The notes beneath the pieces were generated by a model, which saw nothing but the letters and a program-made list of their open reading frames with translations, made no database searches and was not told the DNA's origin. 22,656 nt of DNA from CANLDA01 sp964021645 (lineage in GTDB: Bacteria; Pseudomonadota; Alphaproteobacteria; Rhodobacterales; Rhodobacteraceae): contig CAXIAD010000046.1 of the NCBI GenBank assembly GCA_964021645.1, positions 1 to 22,656 on the forward strand, written 5' to 3'. The position numbers and the translations under genes were made by a program. Positions 7,527 to 15,606 of this stretch are shown here, piece by piece; the stretch's first letter is position 1, and every line of letters starts with the position of its first letter.

Positions 7527-8117
7527 TTAACGGCGACGGTCGCGACGTGAGGACATGGGTTGGAACGCAACGCCAACATGCGCCTCGCAATAAGGTTTAC
7601 CAGCAACAGTGGGCAGGCCGCAGAACCAGAACTGATCTGTCGCGGGATCGCCAACGGGCCATTTGCAGGTGCGCTCGGTCAATTCCATCAGCGATAGCTT
7701 TTTGGCGTGGCGTTCAACCTCGTTCACCTTGGCAAGTGCCTCGGGGCTGATTTCATTGGCGGAGGGCTGTGGCGGCAAAGGTTGCCCCGCAGGAATGATC
7801 GCCCGGCGATTGGTGACGGTGCCCGGAACGCGCGGAGGCACGGCGGGTTCGGTCTTGGGCTCAGGGCGGGTGTCAACCTTGGGTTCGGGCTCGGGTTTGA
7901 CCTCGACCTTGGGCTTGGGGGCGGGCTTGGCCTTGGGCTCTGCCTTGGCTTTGGCGTCGGCACCAGTGCCCGCACGATTAGACAGTCCAAGGCGGTGCAC
8001 CTTGCCGATCACAGCGTTACGCGTGACGCCGCCAAGTTCTTTGGCGATCTGGCTTGCAGACTGGCCTTCGCCCCACATTTTTTTCAGCAGCTCTACGCGC
8101 TCATCGGTCCAGGACAT
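7527..8117 (-). CDS. gcrA: GcrA cell-cycle regulator
   Basis: GcrA is an alphaproteobacterial transcription regulator that binds sigma-70 and acts at promoters carrying CcrM-methylated GANTC sites. The N-terminal helix-turn-helix (SWTDERVELLKKMW, then SASQIAKELGGVTRNAVIGK) occupies about residues 2-45. The middle, about residues 50-100, is a low-complexity linker of Lys, Pro, Ala and Glu (AKPAPKPKVEVKPEPEP). The C-terminal sigma-interacting domain, about 145-190, has the conserved pattern CKWPVGDP, FWFCGLP and GKPYCEAH, with three cysteines and a histidine. It ends in a basic tail (SSRRDRRR). At 196 residues it is normal to slightly long because of the linker. The start ATG is preceded by AAGGAAACC. 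A candidate promoter with a GANTC site just outside it lies upstream. Confidence 0.96.
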   Translation of the reverse strand: MSWTDERVELLKKMWGEGQSASQIAKELGGVTRNAVIGKVHRLGLSNRAGTGADAKAKAEPKAKPAPKPKVEVKPEPEPKVDTRPEPKTEPAVPPRVPGTVTNRRAIIPAGQPLPPQPSANEISPEALAKVNEVERHAKKLSLMELTERTCKWPVGDPATDQFWFCGLPTVAGKPYCEAHVGVAFQPMSSRRDRRR

Positions 8118-8182
8118 CCACGGTTTCCTTAGCTAAAAAGCGACCCGTGACGGGCCGCCTCGCATTTCTTGGTCAGGGGCCT

Positions 8183-8210
8183 ATTTTAGCCATGCTGGTC
8201 TGAGTTACAA
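8183..8210 (-). promoter_or_regulatory. Candidate sigma-70 promoter of gcrA
   Basis: Read on the minus strand, TTGTAA and TAAAAT are separated by 16 bases and lie about 65 bases before the gcrA start. A GANTC site (GATTC on this strand, 8217-8221) lies six bases outside the -35. Position and composition are reasonable, but no transcript start is known. Confidence 0.45.
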
Positions 8211-8244
8211 GGCAGAGAATCGGGCAAACCGCGGAGCAATGGAT

Positions 8245-9045
8245 ATGAATCAGGTCGAAATGGGTGTGCGTCGCTTTGGGCGGGTGAATTGGCTGGGGCT
8301 TTATACGCTTGCGTGGCGCGAAATCATGCGGTTCGCCAGCGTGTGGACGCAGACGTTATTGGCACCACTGGTGACGGCAGGATTGTTCCTGATGATTTTC
8401 AATATCGCGATTGGACCAACGCGAGGCGAGGTGATGGGCGTGCCGTTCATTGAGTTTCTGGCACCGGGTATTTTGATGATGACCGTTATTCAAAACGCTT
8501 TTGCCAATACCAGCTCTTCTATCGTGATTTCTAAGGTGCAAGGCAACATTGTGGATACGTTGATGCCGCCATTATCGCCGTTTGAAATGGTGCTGGGCTA
8601 TTTGGCGGGGGGCATTGCGCGGGGTGTTTTTGTCTCGTTGGCGTTGAGTGTTGGGTTGGTCGTGTTTCTGGGAATGGACATTGCGCATCCGCTGTTGGCG
8701 CTGTGTTTTGTCGTGCTGGGAGCGGGCTTTATGGGGGCCGTGGGAATCCTTGCAGGGATATTTGCGAATAAGTTCGATCAGATGGCAGCGATCACTAATT
8801 TTCTGGTGACGCCATTGGCGTTTTTATCCGGGACATTTTATTCGGTGACCGCTTTGCCCCCGGTTTTGCGCGAACTGACGGTGTATAATCCGATTTTCTA
8901 TCTGATTGACGGGGTGCGATTCGGGGTGCTTGGCGTATCGGATAGCGCACCGATGCTGGGGCTGGCTGTGGTGACGGGCGCGACGCTGGGTCTGTGTCTG
9001 GTGGCATGGGCGATGCTGCGCAGCGGATACCGGTTGAAAAGCTAA
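8245..9045 (+). CDS. ABC-2 type transporter permease
   Basis: This is an integral membrane permease of the ABC-2 export family (YadH/NodJ-like). I see about six hydrophobic segments: one after WTQTLLAPLVTAG, one around FLAPGILMMTVIQNAF, a long cluster from EMVLGYLAGGIARG through GAVGILAGIF, and one at the C-terminus. The motif FLSGTFYSVTALPP, followed by YNPIFYLIDGVRFG, is characteristic of the family near the last helices. I chose the second ATG (MNQVEMG), because GGAG at 8233-8236 is eight bases before it; the ATG at 8239 is too close to that site. Length is 266 residues. No ATP-binding subunit gene is next to it in the window, so its partner must be elsewhere, and the substrate cannot be read from sequence. 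Confidence 0.9.
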   Translation: MNQVEMGVRRFGRVNWLGLYTLAWREIMRFASVWTQTLLAPLVTAGLFLMIFNIAIGPTRGEVMGVPFIEFLAPGILMMTVIQNAFANTSSSIVISKVQGNIVDTLMPPLSPFEMVLGYLAGGIARGVFVSLALSVGLVVFLGMDIAHPLLALCFVVLGAGFMGAVGILAGIFANKFDQMAAITNFLVTPLAFLSGTFYSVTALPPVLRELTVYNPIFYLIDGVRFGVLGVSDSAPMLGLAVVTGATLGLCLVAWAMLRSGYRLKS

Positions 9046-9072
9046 GATCGCGTGTGAGTTTGCGATGCCGGT

Positions 9073-9090
9073 GCGCAGTTCAAACTGCGC
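9073..9090. repeat. 8-bp inverted repeat at the convergent permease/EamA gene ends
   Basis: GCGCAGTT and AACTGCGC form a perfect 8-bp stem around CA, overlapping the stop codon of the minus-strand transporter gene. It lies between two converging genes 34 bases apart and may act as a shared terminator, although no T run follows on either strand. Confidence 0.5.
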
Positions 9091-9964
9091 GCTTGGCCCG
9101 CGTTTCGCGCCATGCCAACACGATCGCACCGATCAGGATGATGCCCATGCCTGACCACGAAACAAGGTCGGGCAACACGCCAAAAATAGTCGCGTCATAC
9201 AGCGTGGCAAAGGCGAGTGTGGTATAGAAAAACGGCGATACAAAGCTGGCGTCGGCCAGCTTCATCGCATTGATAAAGCAGGTTTGCGCCGCTGCCATCA
9301 ACAGCCCAATCGCAGCAAGTGCCGCCCATTGAGGGGCCGTGGGCCATTGCCAGAAAAAGCTGGCAGCGGTGCTGGCCAAGACCAGACCGATGGCATTGTT
9401 TATGAACAGAATCTGCAATGGTGGTTCACGGCTGGTCAAAAGTTTCACAAATATCAGCTCTGCCCCCAGAACAAGTGCGGCGGCAAGGGCAACAAGCGCC
9501 CCGGTCTGGATGGCATCCGCGCCGGGTCGCATCAGAATTAAGGCGCCGGATAGGGCGATCAAGGCCGACAGCCAGCGCCAAGGGCCGACTTTTTCCCCCA
9601 AAAAGGGAATCGCCAGCATCATGCCAAAAACCGGATTGAGAAAACTGATCGCGGTGGCGTCGGACAGGGGAATGAAGGTCGCGGCTGCAAACATCAGCGT
9701 GATTCCCCCCCCGCCAAGGGTTGAGCGGCCAATATGCAGGCGCCAATGCACGCGATTGATCTGGGGCCGCACCCATAGGATCACCATTGAAAACGCCATG
9801 AAGGCAAACAGAAACCTGCCTTGGGTGATCTGCAACGGATGCAGTTCAGGGCCCAGAGTGCCTGTCCCCAATGCCTTGGCCAATAGGGTGGTCGCGGCGA
9901 CAAAGGCAGAGGCAAGCACTGTCAGGGCAGCGGCAAGGATAGGATTTTGGGGCGTTTGGGTCAT
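9080..9964 (-). CDS. DMT family transporter with two EamA domains
   Basis: This is a drug/metabolite-superfamily membrane carrier of the ten-helix EamA type, usually a proton-linked exporter of small metabolites. The 294-residue protein is almost wholly hydrophobic. The first EamA repeat ends around GALILMRPGAD and the second ends at GMGIILIGAIVLAWRET, each showing the typical Gly-rich final helix. TFIPLSDATAISFLNPVF matches the family pattern of the third and fourth helices. It ends in basic residues (RETRAKRAV). The start ATG gives MTQTPQNP; I see no clear ribosome site, so a slightly different start is possible. It is transcribed divergently from argD. The substrate is not deducible. Confidence 0.9.
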   Translation of the reverse strand: MTQTPQNPILAAALTVLASAFVAATTLLAKALGTGTLGPELHPLQITQGRFLFAFMAFSMVILWVRPQINRVHWRLHIGRSTLGGGGITLMFAAATFIPLSDATAISFLNPVFGMMLAIPFLGEKVGPWRWLSALIALSGALILMRPGADAIQTGALVALAAALVLGAELIFVKLLTSREPPLQILFINNAIGLVLASTAASFFWQWPTAPQWAALAAIGLLMAAAQTCFINAMKLADASFVSPFFYTTLAFATLYDATIFGVLPDLVSWSGMGIILIGAIVLAWRETRAKRAV

Positions 9965-10294
9965 AGGGTATGGGTGGGGTTAAAAGCTGTCAGGAGCAAG
10001 GGCGATGTTTTGGCGGGCAATTTTTGCATCGTGTAAATATCGTGCAAATAGGGGGTTCCCCAAAGCGGATTTCCAGATTATGAGCGTTTTATGATCACTC
10101 TTTGCACCCATATCCGAGTCCGACGACTCCGACGCTAAGGCAGCCCTTTGGGCGGCATGATCCTGCGTGGCCGACCTATGGTCTGACATGCACCCCCACT
10201 TTCATTGCGCGGAATGCGCGCAGTTCTCTCTCATATTGTTGACTTGAACGCCTGCGTGGGGCAACCACGGGGCTTTGTTATAAAGGACCGGACT
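9965..10294. other. Divergent intergenic region between the EamA gene and argD
   Basis: I find no convincing gene in this 330-base stretch. It contains an inverted pair of GANTC sites (GAGTC 10116-10120, GACTC 10125-10129), a small GCCC-TTT-GGGC dyad near 10143, a hairpin in the argD leader (CGTGG 10255-10259 with CCACG 10265-10269), and the argD ribosome site AAGGA. TTGACT at 10239 could be a -35, but I cannot pair it with a good -10. Confidence 0.6.
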
Positions 10295-11470
10295 ATGATC
10301 CCCTCTGTTTTGCCGACCTATAATCGTGCACCGCTGAGCTTTGTTAAAGGCGAAGGTAGCTGGATGACCGAGGCGGATGGTCGCCGTTTTCTTGATCTGG
10401 GTGCGGGTATTGCCGTGAACGTGTTGGGGCATGCGCATCCTGAATTGGTCGCAGCATTGACCGAACAAGCGAATGAGTTGTGGCATGTGTCCAATCTGTA
10501 CCAAATCCCCCAGCAACAGGCGCTTGCGGACAAATTGGTCGAGGCGAGCTTTGCCGATACGGTGTTCTTCACCAATTCGGGCACTGAATCATGCGAGCTG
10601 GCTGTGAAAATGGCGCGTAAATATTGGTTTGAAAAAGGCCAGCCTGAAAAGGTCGAGATCCTAGGTTTTGAGGGGTCATTCCATGGGCGCTCTTCGGCGG
10701 GGATTGCGGCGGCGGGATCTGAAAAGATGACCAAGGGGTTTGGCCCGATGTTACCGGGTTTTGCGCAATTGCCATGGGGTGATTTCGCGGCGGTGGCCGA
10801 TGCGATATCTGAGACAACTGCGGCGGTGATTGTGGAACCTGTGCAGGGTGAGGGCGGTATTCGCCCGATGGCGGATGCTGATCTACAGGAGTTGCGGCGC
10901 ATTTGTGATGAGGCTGGTGTGTTGCTGATTTTGGACGAGGTGCAATGCGGTGTTGGGCGGACGGGTAAGCTGTTTGCGCATGAATGGGCAGGCATCACGC
11001 CGGATATCATGATGGTCGCCAAGGGCATCGGCGGTGGATTTCCATTGGGGGCGGTTCTGGCCACTGAGGAGGCCGCGAGCGGCATGGTCGCTGGCACGCA
11101 TGGATCGACCTATGGGGGCAACCCGCTGGCCTGTGCGGTTGGGGGCAAGGTGATGGATATCGTGGCGACGTCCGAATTTCTGGACGAGGTAAACCGCAAG
11201 GCCGGGTTGTTCCGCCAAAAGCTGGAGGGGTTGGTTGCCTCCCATCCTGACGTGTTTGAAGAGGTGCGCGGCTCTGGCCTGATGTTGGGGTTAAAATGCA
11301 AGGCCGTGAATATTGATGTGGTCAACGCAGGTTATGCCAATGAGGTCATTGTGGTGCCCGCCGCCGATAACGTCATTCGGTTGCTGCCAGCACTAAACAT
11401 CAATGATGAAGATATCACCGAGGCGGTTGAACGTCTGGATGCTGCTGCAACGATGGTTGCACGGGCGTAA
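10295..11470 (+). CDS. argD: Acetylornithine aminotransferase ArgD
   Basis: ArgD is a PLP-dependent class III aminotransferase that makes N-acetylornithine from N-acetylglutamate semialdehyde in arginine synthesis, and may also serve as succinyldiaminopimelate transaminase. Motifs in order: NSGTES at 95-100 (cofactor phosphate), GSFHGRS at 127-133, EPVQGEGG at 181-188, the PLP-binding Asp214 in LILDEVQ, and the Schiff-base lysine Lys243 in VAKGIGGGFPLGA. I chose the ATG giving MIPSVLPTYN because AAGGA sits seven bases before it and the family N-terminus fits; the frame stays open upstream but gives unrelated residues. The length of 391 residues is normal. argF starts about 20 bases after the stop, so the two form an arginine operon, and the next enzyme, ArgF, uses ornithine derived from the product. 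Confidence 0.95.
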   Translation: MIPSVLPTYNRAPLSFVKGEGSWMTEADGRRFLDLGAGIAVNVLGHAHPELVAALTEQANELWHVSNLYQIPQQQALADKLVEASFADTVFFTNSGTESCELAVKMARKYWFEKGQPEKVEILGFEGSFHGRSSAGIAAAGSEKMTKGFGPMLPGFAQLPWGDFAAVADAISETTAAVIVEPVQGEGGIRPMADADLQELRRICDEAGVLLILDEVQCGVGRTGKLFAHEWAGITPDIMMVAKGIGGGFPLGAVLATEEAASGMVAGTHGSTYGGNPLACAVGGKVMDIVATSEFLDEVNRKAGLFRQKLEGLVASHPDVFEEVRGSGLMLGLKCKAVNIDVVNAGYANEVIVVPAADNVIRLLPALNINDEDITEAVERLDAAATMVARA

Positions 11471-11491
11471 ACTGAAAATAGGATGAGATCA

Positions 11492-12418
11492 GTGAAACAT
11501 TTTTTGGATATCCACAAAACAAGCCCGGTTGAATTGCGCGGGATCATTGATCAGGCGCGCGAGATGAAGGACGCTCGTAAAGGGCTTTTGCGGGGGCAAC
11601 CTGATGCACAGCAGCCCTTGGCGGGGCACATGGTCGCGCTGATTTTTGAGAAGCCATCAACGCGGACACGGGTGTCGTTTGACGTGGGCGTGCGCCAGAT
11701 GGGGGGGCAGACCATGGTGCTGTCTGGCAAGGAAATGCAGTTGGGGCATGGGGAAACCATTGCCGATACGGCACGTGTACTGAGCCGCTATGTTGATCTG
11801 ATCATGATCCGTACGTTTGACGAGACTGTGTTGACGGAAATGTCGGAATTTGCCGATGTGCCTGTGATCAATGGCCTGACGGATCGCACGCATCCCTGCC
11901 AAATCATGGCGGATGTGCTGACATTTGAGGAGCATCGCGGCCCGATCAAAGGTAAAAAGGTTGTATGGGCGGGGGATGGCAACAACGTCTGTTCAAGTTT
12001 TCTGCATGCTGCCGGGCAATTCGGGTTTGATCTGACATTCACCGGCCCCAAGGTTTTGGACCCAGACCCCGAGTTTGTTGAGCTGGCGCGCAGTCAGGGT
12101 GTGAACATCGAGATTGAGCGCGATGCCTATAAGGCGGTGAAGGGGGCGGATCTGATTGTCGCGGACACTTGGGTCAGCATGCATGATGCGCAATCCGCGC
12201 GGGAACGGCGTCATAATTTGTTGCGCCCGTATCAGGTGAATGATGATCTGATGAGCCACGCAAAACCGGACGCATTGTTCATGCATTGCCTGCCTGCCCA
12301 CCGGGATGAAGAGGTGACAAGTGCCGTGATGGATGGCCCGCAATCGGTCATCTTTGATGAGGCGGAAAACCGGTTGCACGCGCAAAAGGCTGTCATGCGG
12401 TGGTGTCTGGATGTTTGA
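11492..12418 (+). CDS. argF: Ornithine carbamoyltransferase ArgF
   Basis: ArgF joins carbamoyl phosphate and ornithine to give citrulline. The carbamoyl-phosphate motif STRTR is at residues 56-60 (FEKPSTRTRVSFD), HPCQ is at 134-137, and the catalytic ornithine-site motif HCLP is at 265-268 (MHCLPAHRDEEV). KKVVWAGDGNNVCSSF is the usual start of the second domain. I chose a GTG start giving MKHFLDIHKT, because AGGATGAG is well placed eight bases upstream and relatives begin with this sequence at about 308 residues. An ATG three codons earlier (MRSV) is the alternative, but it lies on the ribosome site. It is co-transcribed with argD. No arginine operator is recognisable to me. Confidence 0.95.
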   Translation: MKHFLDIHKTSPVELRGIIDQAREMKDARKGLLRGQPDAQQPLAGHMVALIFEKPSTRTRVSFDVGVRQMGGQTMVLSGKEMQLGHGETIADTARVLSRYVDLIMIRTFDETVLTEMSEFADVPVINGLTDRTHPCQIMADVLTFEEHRGPIKGKKVVWAGDGNNVCSSFLHAAGQFGFDLTFTGPKVLDPDPEFVELARSQGVNIEIERDAYKAVKGADLIVADTWVSMHDAQSARERRHNLLRPYQVNDDLMSHAKPDALFMHCLPAHRDEEVTSAVMDGPQSVIFDEAENRLHAQKAVMRWCLDV

Positions 12419-12555
12419 TCTGGCGGTGCTGTCACAGCAAATTCGCCGTCGATAGAGCCGCATTCGCCAAAGCGATTGGGCGCACGGTGCATCTTGGCTT
12501 GAAGCTTGGGTCGGTGTGGCCCAAGCTAGGGCAGGCAAGCAAAGGGGCAACAGGC

Positions 12556-13959
12556 ATGAGTGGATCAGATATCGGTGTCTATGGTTTGGGAACCATGGGA
12601 AGTGCCTTGGCGCTTAACTTTGCCGAGAAGGGATTTAACGTAGCCGTTGCCAATCGCGAAGTTGAGTGGATTGACGGTTTCGTTAGCGAAGCGGGTGATT
12701 TACAGCCCAAAATCACCGCATGCCGATCGTTGGAAAACTTTGTTAAGACGCTAAAGGCCCCGCGTGTGGTGCTGTTTATGATCCCGTCAGGTGCGCCGAT
12801 GGACGCAATGATCGAGGCGATTGCGCCGTTACTAAGTGCCGGGGACACCATCATTGATGGTGGAAACGCCGATTTCAACGACACCCGCCGACGGTTTGCA
12901 ATGCTGGAAAAAAGCGGGTTGCATTTTGTCGGGATGGGCGTGTCTGGCGGCGAAGAAGGCGCGCGGCATGGCCCGTCGATGATGGTTGGCGGCTCTGATC
13001 ATAGTTGGGTGCAATTGCGCCCCATGGTCAATGCGATTGCGGCGCGGTTTGAGGGTGATCCGTGTGTGGATCATCTGGGATCGGACGGTGCCGGGCATTT
13101 CGTGAAAACGGTGCATAATGGCATAGAATATGCGGATATGCAGATGATGGCCGAGGTTTATGGCCTGTTGCGGGATCGCGCAGACATGGGGGCCATGCAA
13201 ATTGGTGAGATGTTTGATCGCTGGAACGATGGCCCGTTGCAATCCTATTTGATTGAAACAACCGCCGCGGTTTTGCAAAGCACGGACAGCCGAACCGGTC
13301 AGCCCATGGTTGATGTGATTCTGGATAAGGCCGGGCAAAAGGGCACGGGGCGCTGGACGGTTATTGAGGCATTGAAGCTGGGTCAATCGGCCAGTGGTAT
13401 CGAGGCGGCAGTTGGTGCGCGGGCGTGGTCGTCGGTAAAATCCTTGCGTGAATTGGCGGAAACGACGCTGGTTGAGGATATTGAAGGTGGTGCTGTGCCT
13501 GATGAGGCGGCGCTGGAGCGCGCGTTAGAGGCTGCACGCATATTGGCGCATGTGCAGGGGTTTGATGTCTTGAGTGCCGCTTCTGAGGCGTTTTCATGGC
13601 AGCTTGACCTTGGGCGGATTGCCGAGATTTGGCGGGCGGGATGCATTATCCGGTCGGGCCTGTTGGATCGGCTGGCTGAGGCGTTGCGTAGTGAGTTGCC
13701 GGGGGGAGCCTTGTTGCTTGCGCCCGAGTTGGTAGTGCGGTTGCATGTTTGCGTGCCAGCATTGCGCCAAGTAGTTGGGGCCAGCATTGCCATGGGGCAA
13801 CCTGTGCCTGCGTTGGCAGCGGTTCTTGGATGGTATGACACCATGCGCGCAGGGCGCGGGACGGCCAACCTGATACAGGCGCAGCGTGATTTCTTTGGGG
13901 CGCACGGGTTTGAGCGCATGGATGATGACGGCAAGCATCATGGCGATTGGCTGCGCTGA
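12556..13959 (+). CDS. gnd: 6-phosphogluconate dehydrogenase, decarboxylating
   Basis: Gnd is the oxidative pentose-phosphate enzyme that converts 6-phosphogluconate and NADP to ribulose 5-phosphate, CO2 and NADPH. The Rossmann motif is at residues 7-15 (GVYGLGTMG). The NADP-selecting Asn33-Arg34 follows the second strand (VANRE). The substrate motif GMGVSGGEEGARHGPS comes next, the catalytic Lys184 and Glu191 lie in FVKTVHNGIEY, and KGTGRW appears in the all-helical domain. The C-terminal tail reads NLIQAQRDFFGAHGFER with a final HGDW, as in full-length enzymes. The length is 467 residues. I chose the ATG after AAAGGGG; the open frame extends back into argF but that part is not family sequence. 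It seems independent of the arginine genes, from which a 137-base gap separates it. Confidence 0.94.
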   Translation: MSGSDIGVYGLGTMGSALALNFAEKGFNVAVANREVEWIDGFVSEAGDLQPKITACRSLENFVKTLKAPRVVLFMIPSGAPMDAMIEAIAPLLSAGDTIIDGGNADFNDTRRRFAMLEKSGLHFVGMGVSGGEEGARHGPSMMVGGSDHSWVQLRPMVNAIAARFEGDPCVDHLGSDGAGHFVKTVHNGIEYADMQMMAEVYGLLRDRADMGAMQIGEMFDRWNDGPLQSYLIETTAAVLQSTDSRTGQPMVDVILDKAGQKGTGRWTVIEALKLGQSASGIEAAVGARAWSSVKSLRELAETTLVEDIEGGAVPDEAALERALEAARILAHVQGFDVLSAASEAFSWQLDLGRIAEIWRAGCIIRSGLLDRLAEALRSELPGGALLLAPELVVRLHVCVPALRQVVGASIAMGQPVPALAAVLGWYDTMRAGRGTANLIQAQRDFFGAHGFERMDDDGKHHGDWLR

Positions 13960-13986
13960 TCATTGAATTTGGCGTGATCTAGCGGA

Positions 13987-14001
13987 GTGCGCGGTGCGCA
14001 C
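13987..14001. repeat. Hairpin after gnd
   Basis: GTGCGC-GGT-GCGCAC is a perfect 6-bp stem, extended outward by AGC/GCT across a three-base bulge. It starts about 28 bases after the gnd stop and could help end that transcript, but there is no T run. Confidence 0.4.
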
Positions 14002-14041
14002 GCTGTAGGATTTGGTTGCGTATGAGGTGGGGTTTCGCGTT

Positions 14042-14075
14042 GATCAGGCAGCGGTGTATGTCGCGCCGCCTGATC
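14042..14075. repeat. Inverted repeat between convergent gnd and pit genes
   Basis: GATCAGGC at 14042-14049 pairs perfectly with GCCTGATC at 14068-14075, enclosing 18 bases in which GCGG and CCGC offer an alternative inner stem. It lies midway between two converging genes. It may be a terminator or another structured element; neither side has a clear T run. Confidence 0.5.
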
Positions 14076-14124
14076 TAGGAAATGTATGTGCCCGACGTGG
14101 GGCTTGGATTTTTCGCGACGCGTA

Positions 14125-15606
14125 TTAGCCGGTGACCGCGTTTAGGATCAAGAAGATCACGGCAGACATGGCAGCGGCGGCGGGCACGGTGATGACCCAT
14201 GCTGCAACGATTGTCATGAAGTGGCTACGACGGACCAATTTGCGGCGGCGGCGTTCCTCGGGAGAGTAAGTGATGGATTGGCCGCGTTGTTTGGCGTGGT
14301 TGCGCAGGCGGCGTTCTGTATCCCATTCGCGGAAGAAACCAACGCCGAATACAGCACCAACGGCGATATGTGTCGAGGAGACCGGCAGGCCGAGCCAGCT
14401 GGCCACAATCACGGTGATTGCCGCAGAAAGCGCCACACAATAGGCACGCATTGGGTTCAGTTTGGTAATCTGGCTGCCAACCATGCGGATCAGTTTTGGG
14501 CCAAACAGAAACAGGCCAAAGGAAATACCGAAGGCTCCGATGATCATGACCCACAGAGGGATCGCTACTTTGGAGGCGAAATCACCAAACTCGGAGGCGT
14601 GTACGATTGCGGCGAGAGGGCCAACCGCATTTGCAACATCATTTGCACCATGTGCAAACGACAGCAGGGCGGCTGAGAAAACCAGCGGCAGGCTGAACAG
14701 CACTTTGAGGGATTTGTTGCGGTTCTCTAGGCCTTGGGACTGGCGGGCGACCAATGGTTTGGCGATGGCCCAACTTGCGATGCCTGCGATAAGCCCGATC
14801 AGCAGCGCAGTTTCGATGTCAATTTTGACGATCCGCTTGAGGCCCTTTAACGCCAGATAAGCGGCGAAGGCTGCGGTCATGATCCCGATCAATACCGGAA
14901 CCCAGCGACGGGCAGCGGCGAGTTTGTCTTCTTGGTAGATGATGCGGGCCTTGATGAAGGCCAAGAACATTGCCGCGACAAGACCACCAAGCAGGGGCGA
15001 GATCACCCATGAGGCAGCGATTTTGCCCATGGTCGGCCAATTCACAGCTGCAAACCCTGCGGCCGCGATGCCCGCGCCCATCACGCCCCCGACAACCGAA
15101 TGCGTGGTTGAAACTGGTGCGCCGACGAATGTGGCCAGATTGACCCAGAGAGCCGATGAAATCAGGGCGGCCATCATGGCCCAAATAAAGATGCGCGAGT
15201 CGGAAAAACCTGCGGGGTCAATGATGCCTTTGGAAATCGTGGAGACAACATCCCCGCCAGCAAGCAAGGCACCCGCGCTTTCGAATACGACTGCGATGGC
15301 GATTGCGCCGCCCATTGTCAGGGCCTTGGCACCCACGGCCGGGCCCATGTTATTGGCGACATCGTTGGCCCCGATATTGAGGGCCATATAGGCACCAAAG
15401 CCCGCCGCCGCGACAACGATCAACGTATTGGTGTCCTGGCCGAAAAACACAGCGGCCAGCAGTGCGGCTATTACGATGAAGGCGAGAGAAATCCCAGCGC
15501 CGACCAAGGGGCGTGAGACGTAGGCCGTGGCCGTTTCCAGATGCGAGATGCGGCTGAGATCGTTATCCAGCGCCTTCCACTCTTGTCCAAGCTTATCCGA
15601 TGACAT
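14125..15606 (-). CDS. PiT family inorganic phosphate transporter
   Basis: This is a low-affinity, ion-coupled phosphate carrier of the inner membrane. The duplicated PiT signature is present: GANDVANNMGPAVGAKAL near residue 80-95 in the first half and HGANDVANAVGPLAAI in the second half. GAPVSTTHSVVGGVMG and GLPVSSTHIAVGAVFG form the second pair of family repeats. About ten to twelve hydrophobic helices are visible. The N-terminal ~35 residues are hydrophilic (DKLGQEWKALDNDLSR), and a charged, Arg-rich cytoplasmic loop (EERRRRKLVRRSHF) precedes the last helix. At 493 residues it belongs to the longer PiT type. AGGAG is well spaced before the ATG. No phoU-like pit accessory gene is adjacent. 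A partial Pho box lies about 200 bases upstream. Confidence 0.94.
   Translation of the reverse strand: MSSDKLGQEWKALDNDLSRISHLETATAYVSRPLVGAGISLAFIVIAALLAAVFFGQDTNTLIVVAAAGFGAYMALNIGANDVANNMGPAVGAKALTMGGAIAIAVVFESAGALLAGGDVVSTISKGIIDPAGFSDSRIFIWAMMAALISSALWVNLATFVGAPVSTTHSVVGGVMGAGIAAAGFAAVNWPTMGKIAASWVISPLLGGLVAAMFLAFIKARIIYQEDKLAAARRWVPVLIGIMTAAFAAYLALKGLKRIVKIDIETALLIGLIAGIASWAIAKPLVARQSQGLENRNKSLKVLFSLPLVFSAALLSFAHGANDVANAVGPLAAIVHASEFGDFASKVAIPLWVMIIGAFGISFGLFLFGPKLIRMVGSQITKLNPMRAYCVALSAAITVIVASWLGLPVSSTHIAVGAVFGVGFFREWDTERRLRNHAKQRGQSITYSPEERRRRKLVRRSHFMTIVAAWVITVPAAAAMSAVIFLILNAVTG

Noticed and set aside
7663..8136. Two plus-strand open frames rich in Gly, Leu and Ser opposite gcrA
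   Set aside because: They are produced by the repetitive Lys/Pro/Glu linker of GcrA read backwards; the minus-strand protein matches the family from end to end.
9980..10189. A 69-codon minus-strand open frame between the EamA gene and argD
   Set aside because: No ribosome site, no domain-like pattern, and it lies where promoters of the divergent genes must be.
10205..10294. Upstream extension of the ArgD reading frame by 30 codons
   Set aside because: The extension is not aminotransferase sequence, and the internal ATG has a well-spaced AAGGA.
12425..12450. Possible terminator after argF (GCTG-TCA-CAGC with outer GGCG/CGCC)
   Set aside because: The stem is short, the outer arms are unevenly spaced, and there is no T run; not distinguishable from chance.
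12400..12555. Upstream extension of the Gnd reading frame into argF
   Set aside because: It overlaps argF and is Cys/Trp-rich random sequence; the Rossmann motif starts right after the ATG at 12556.
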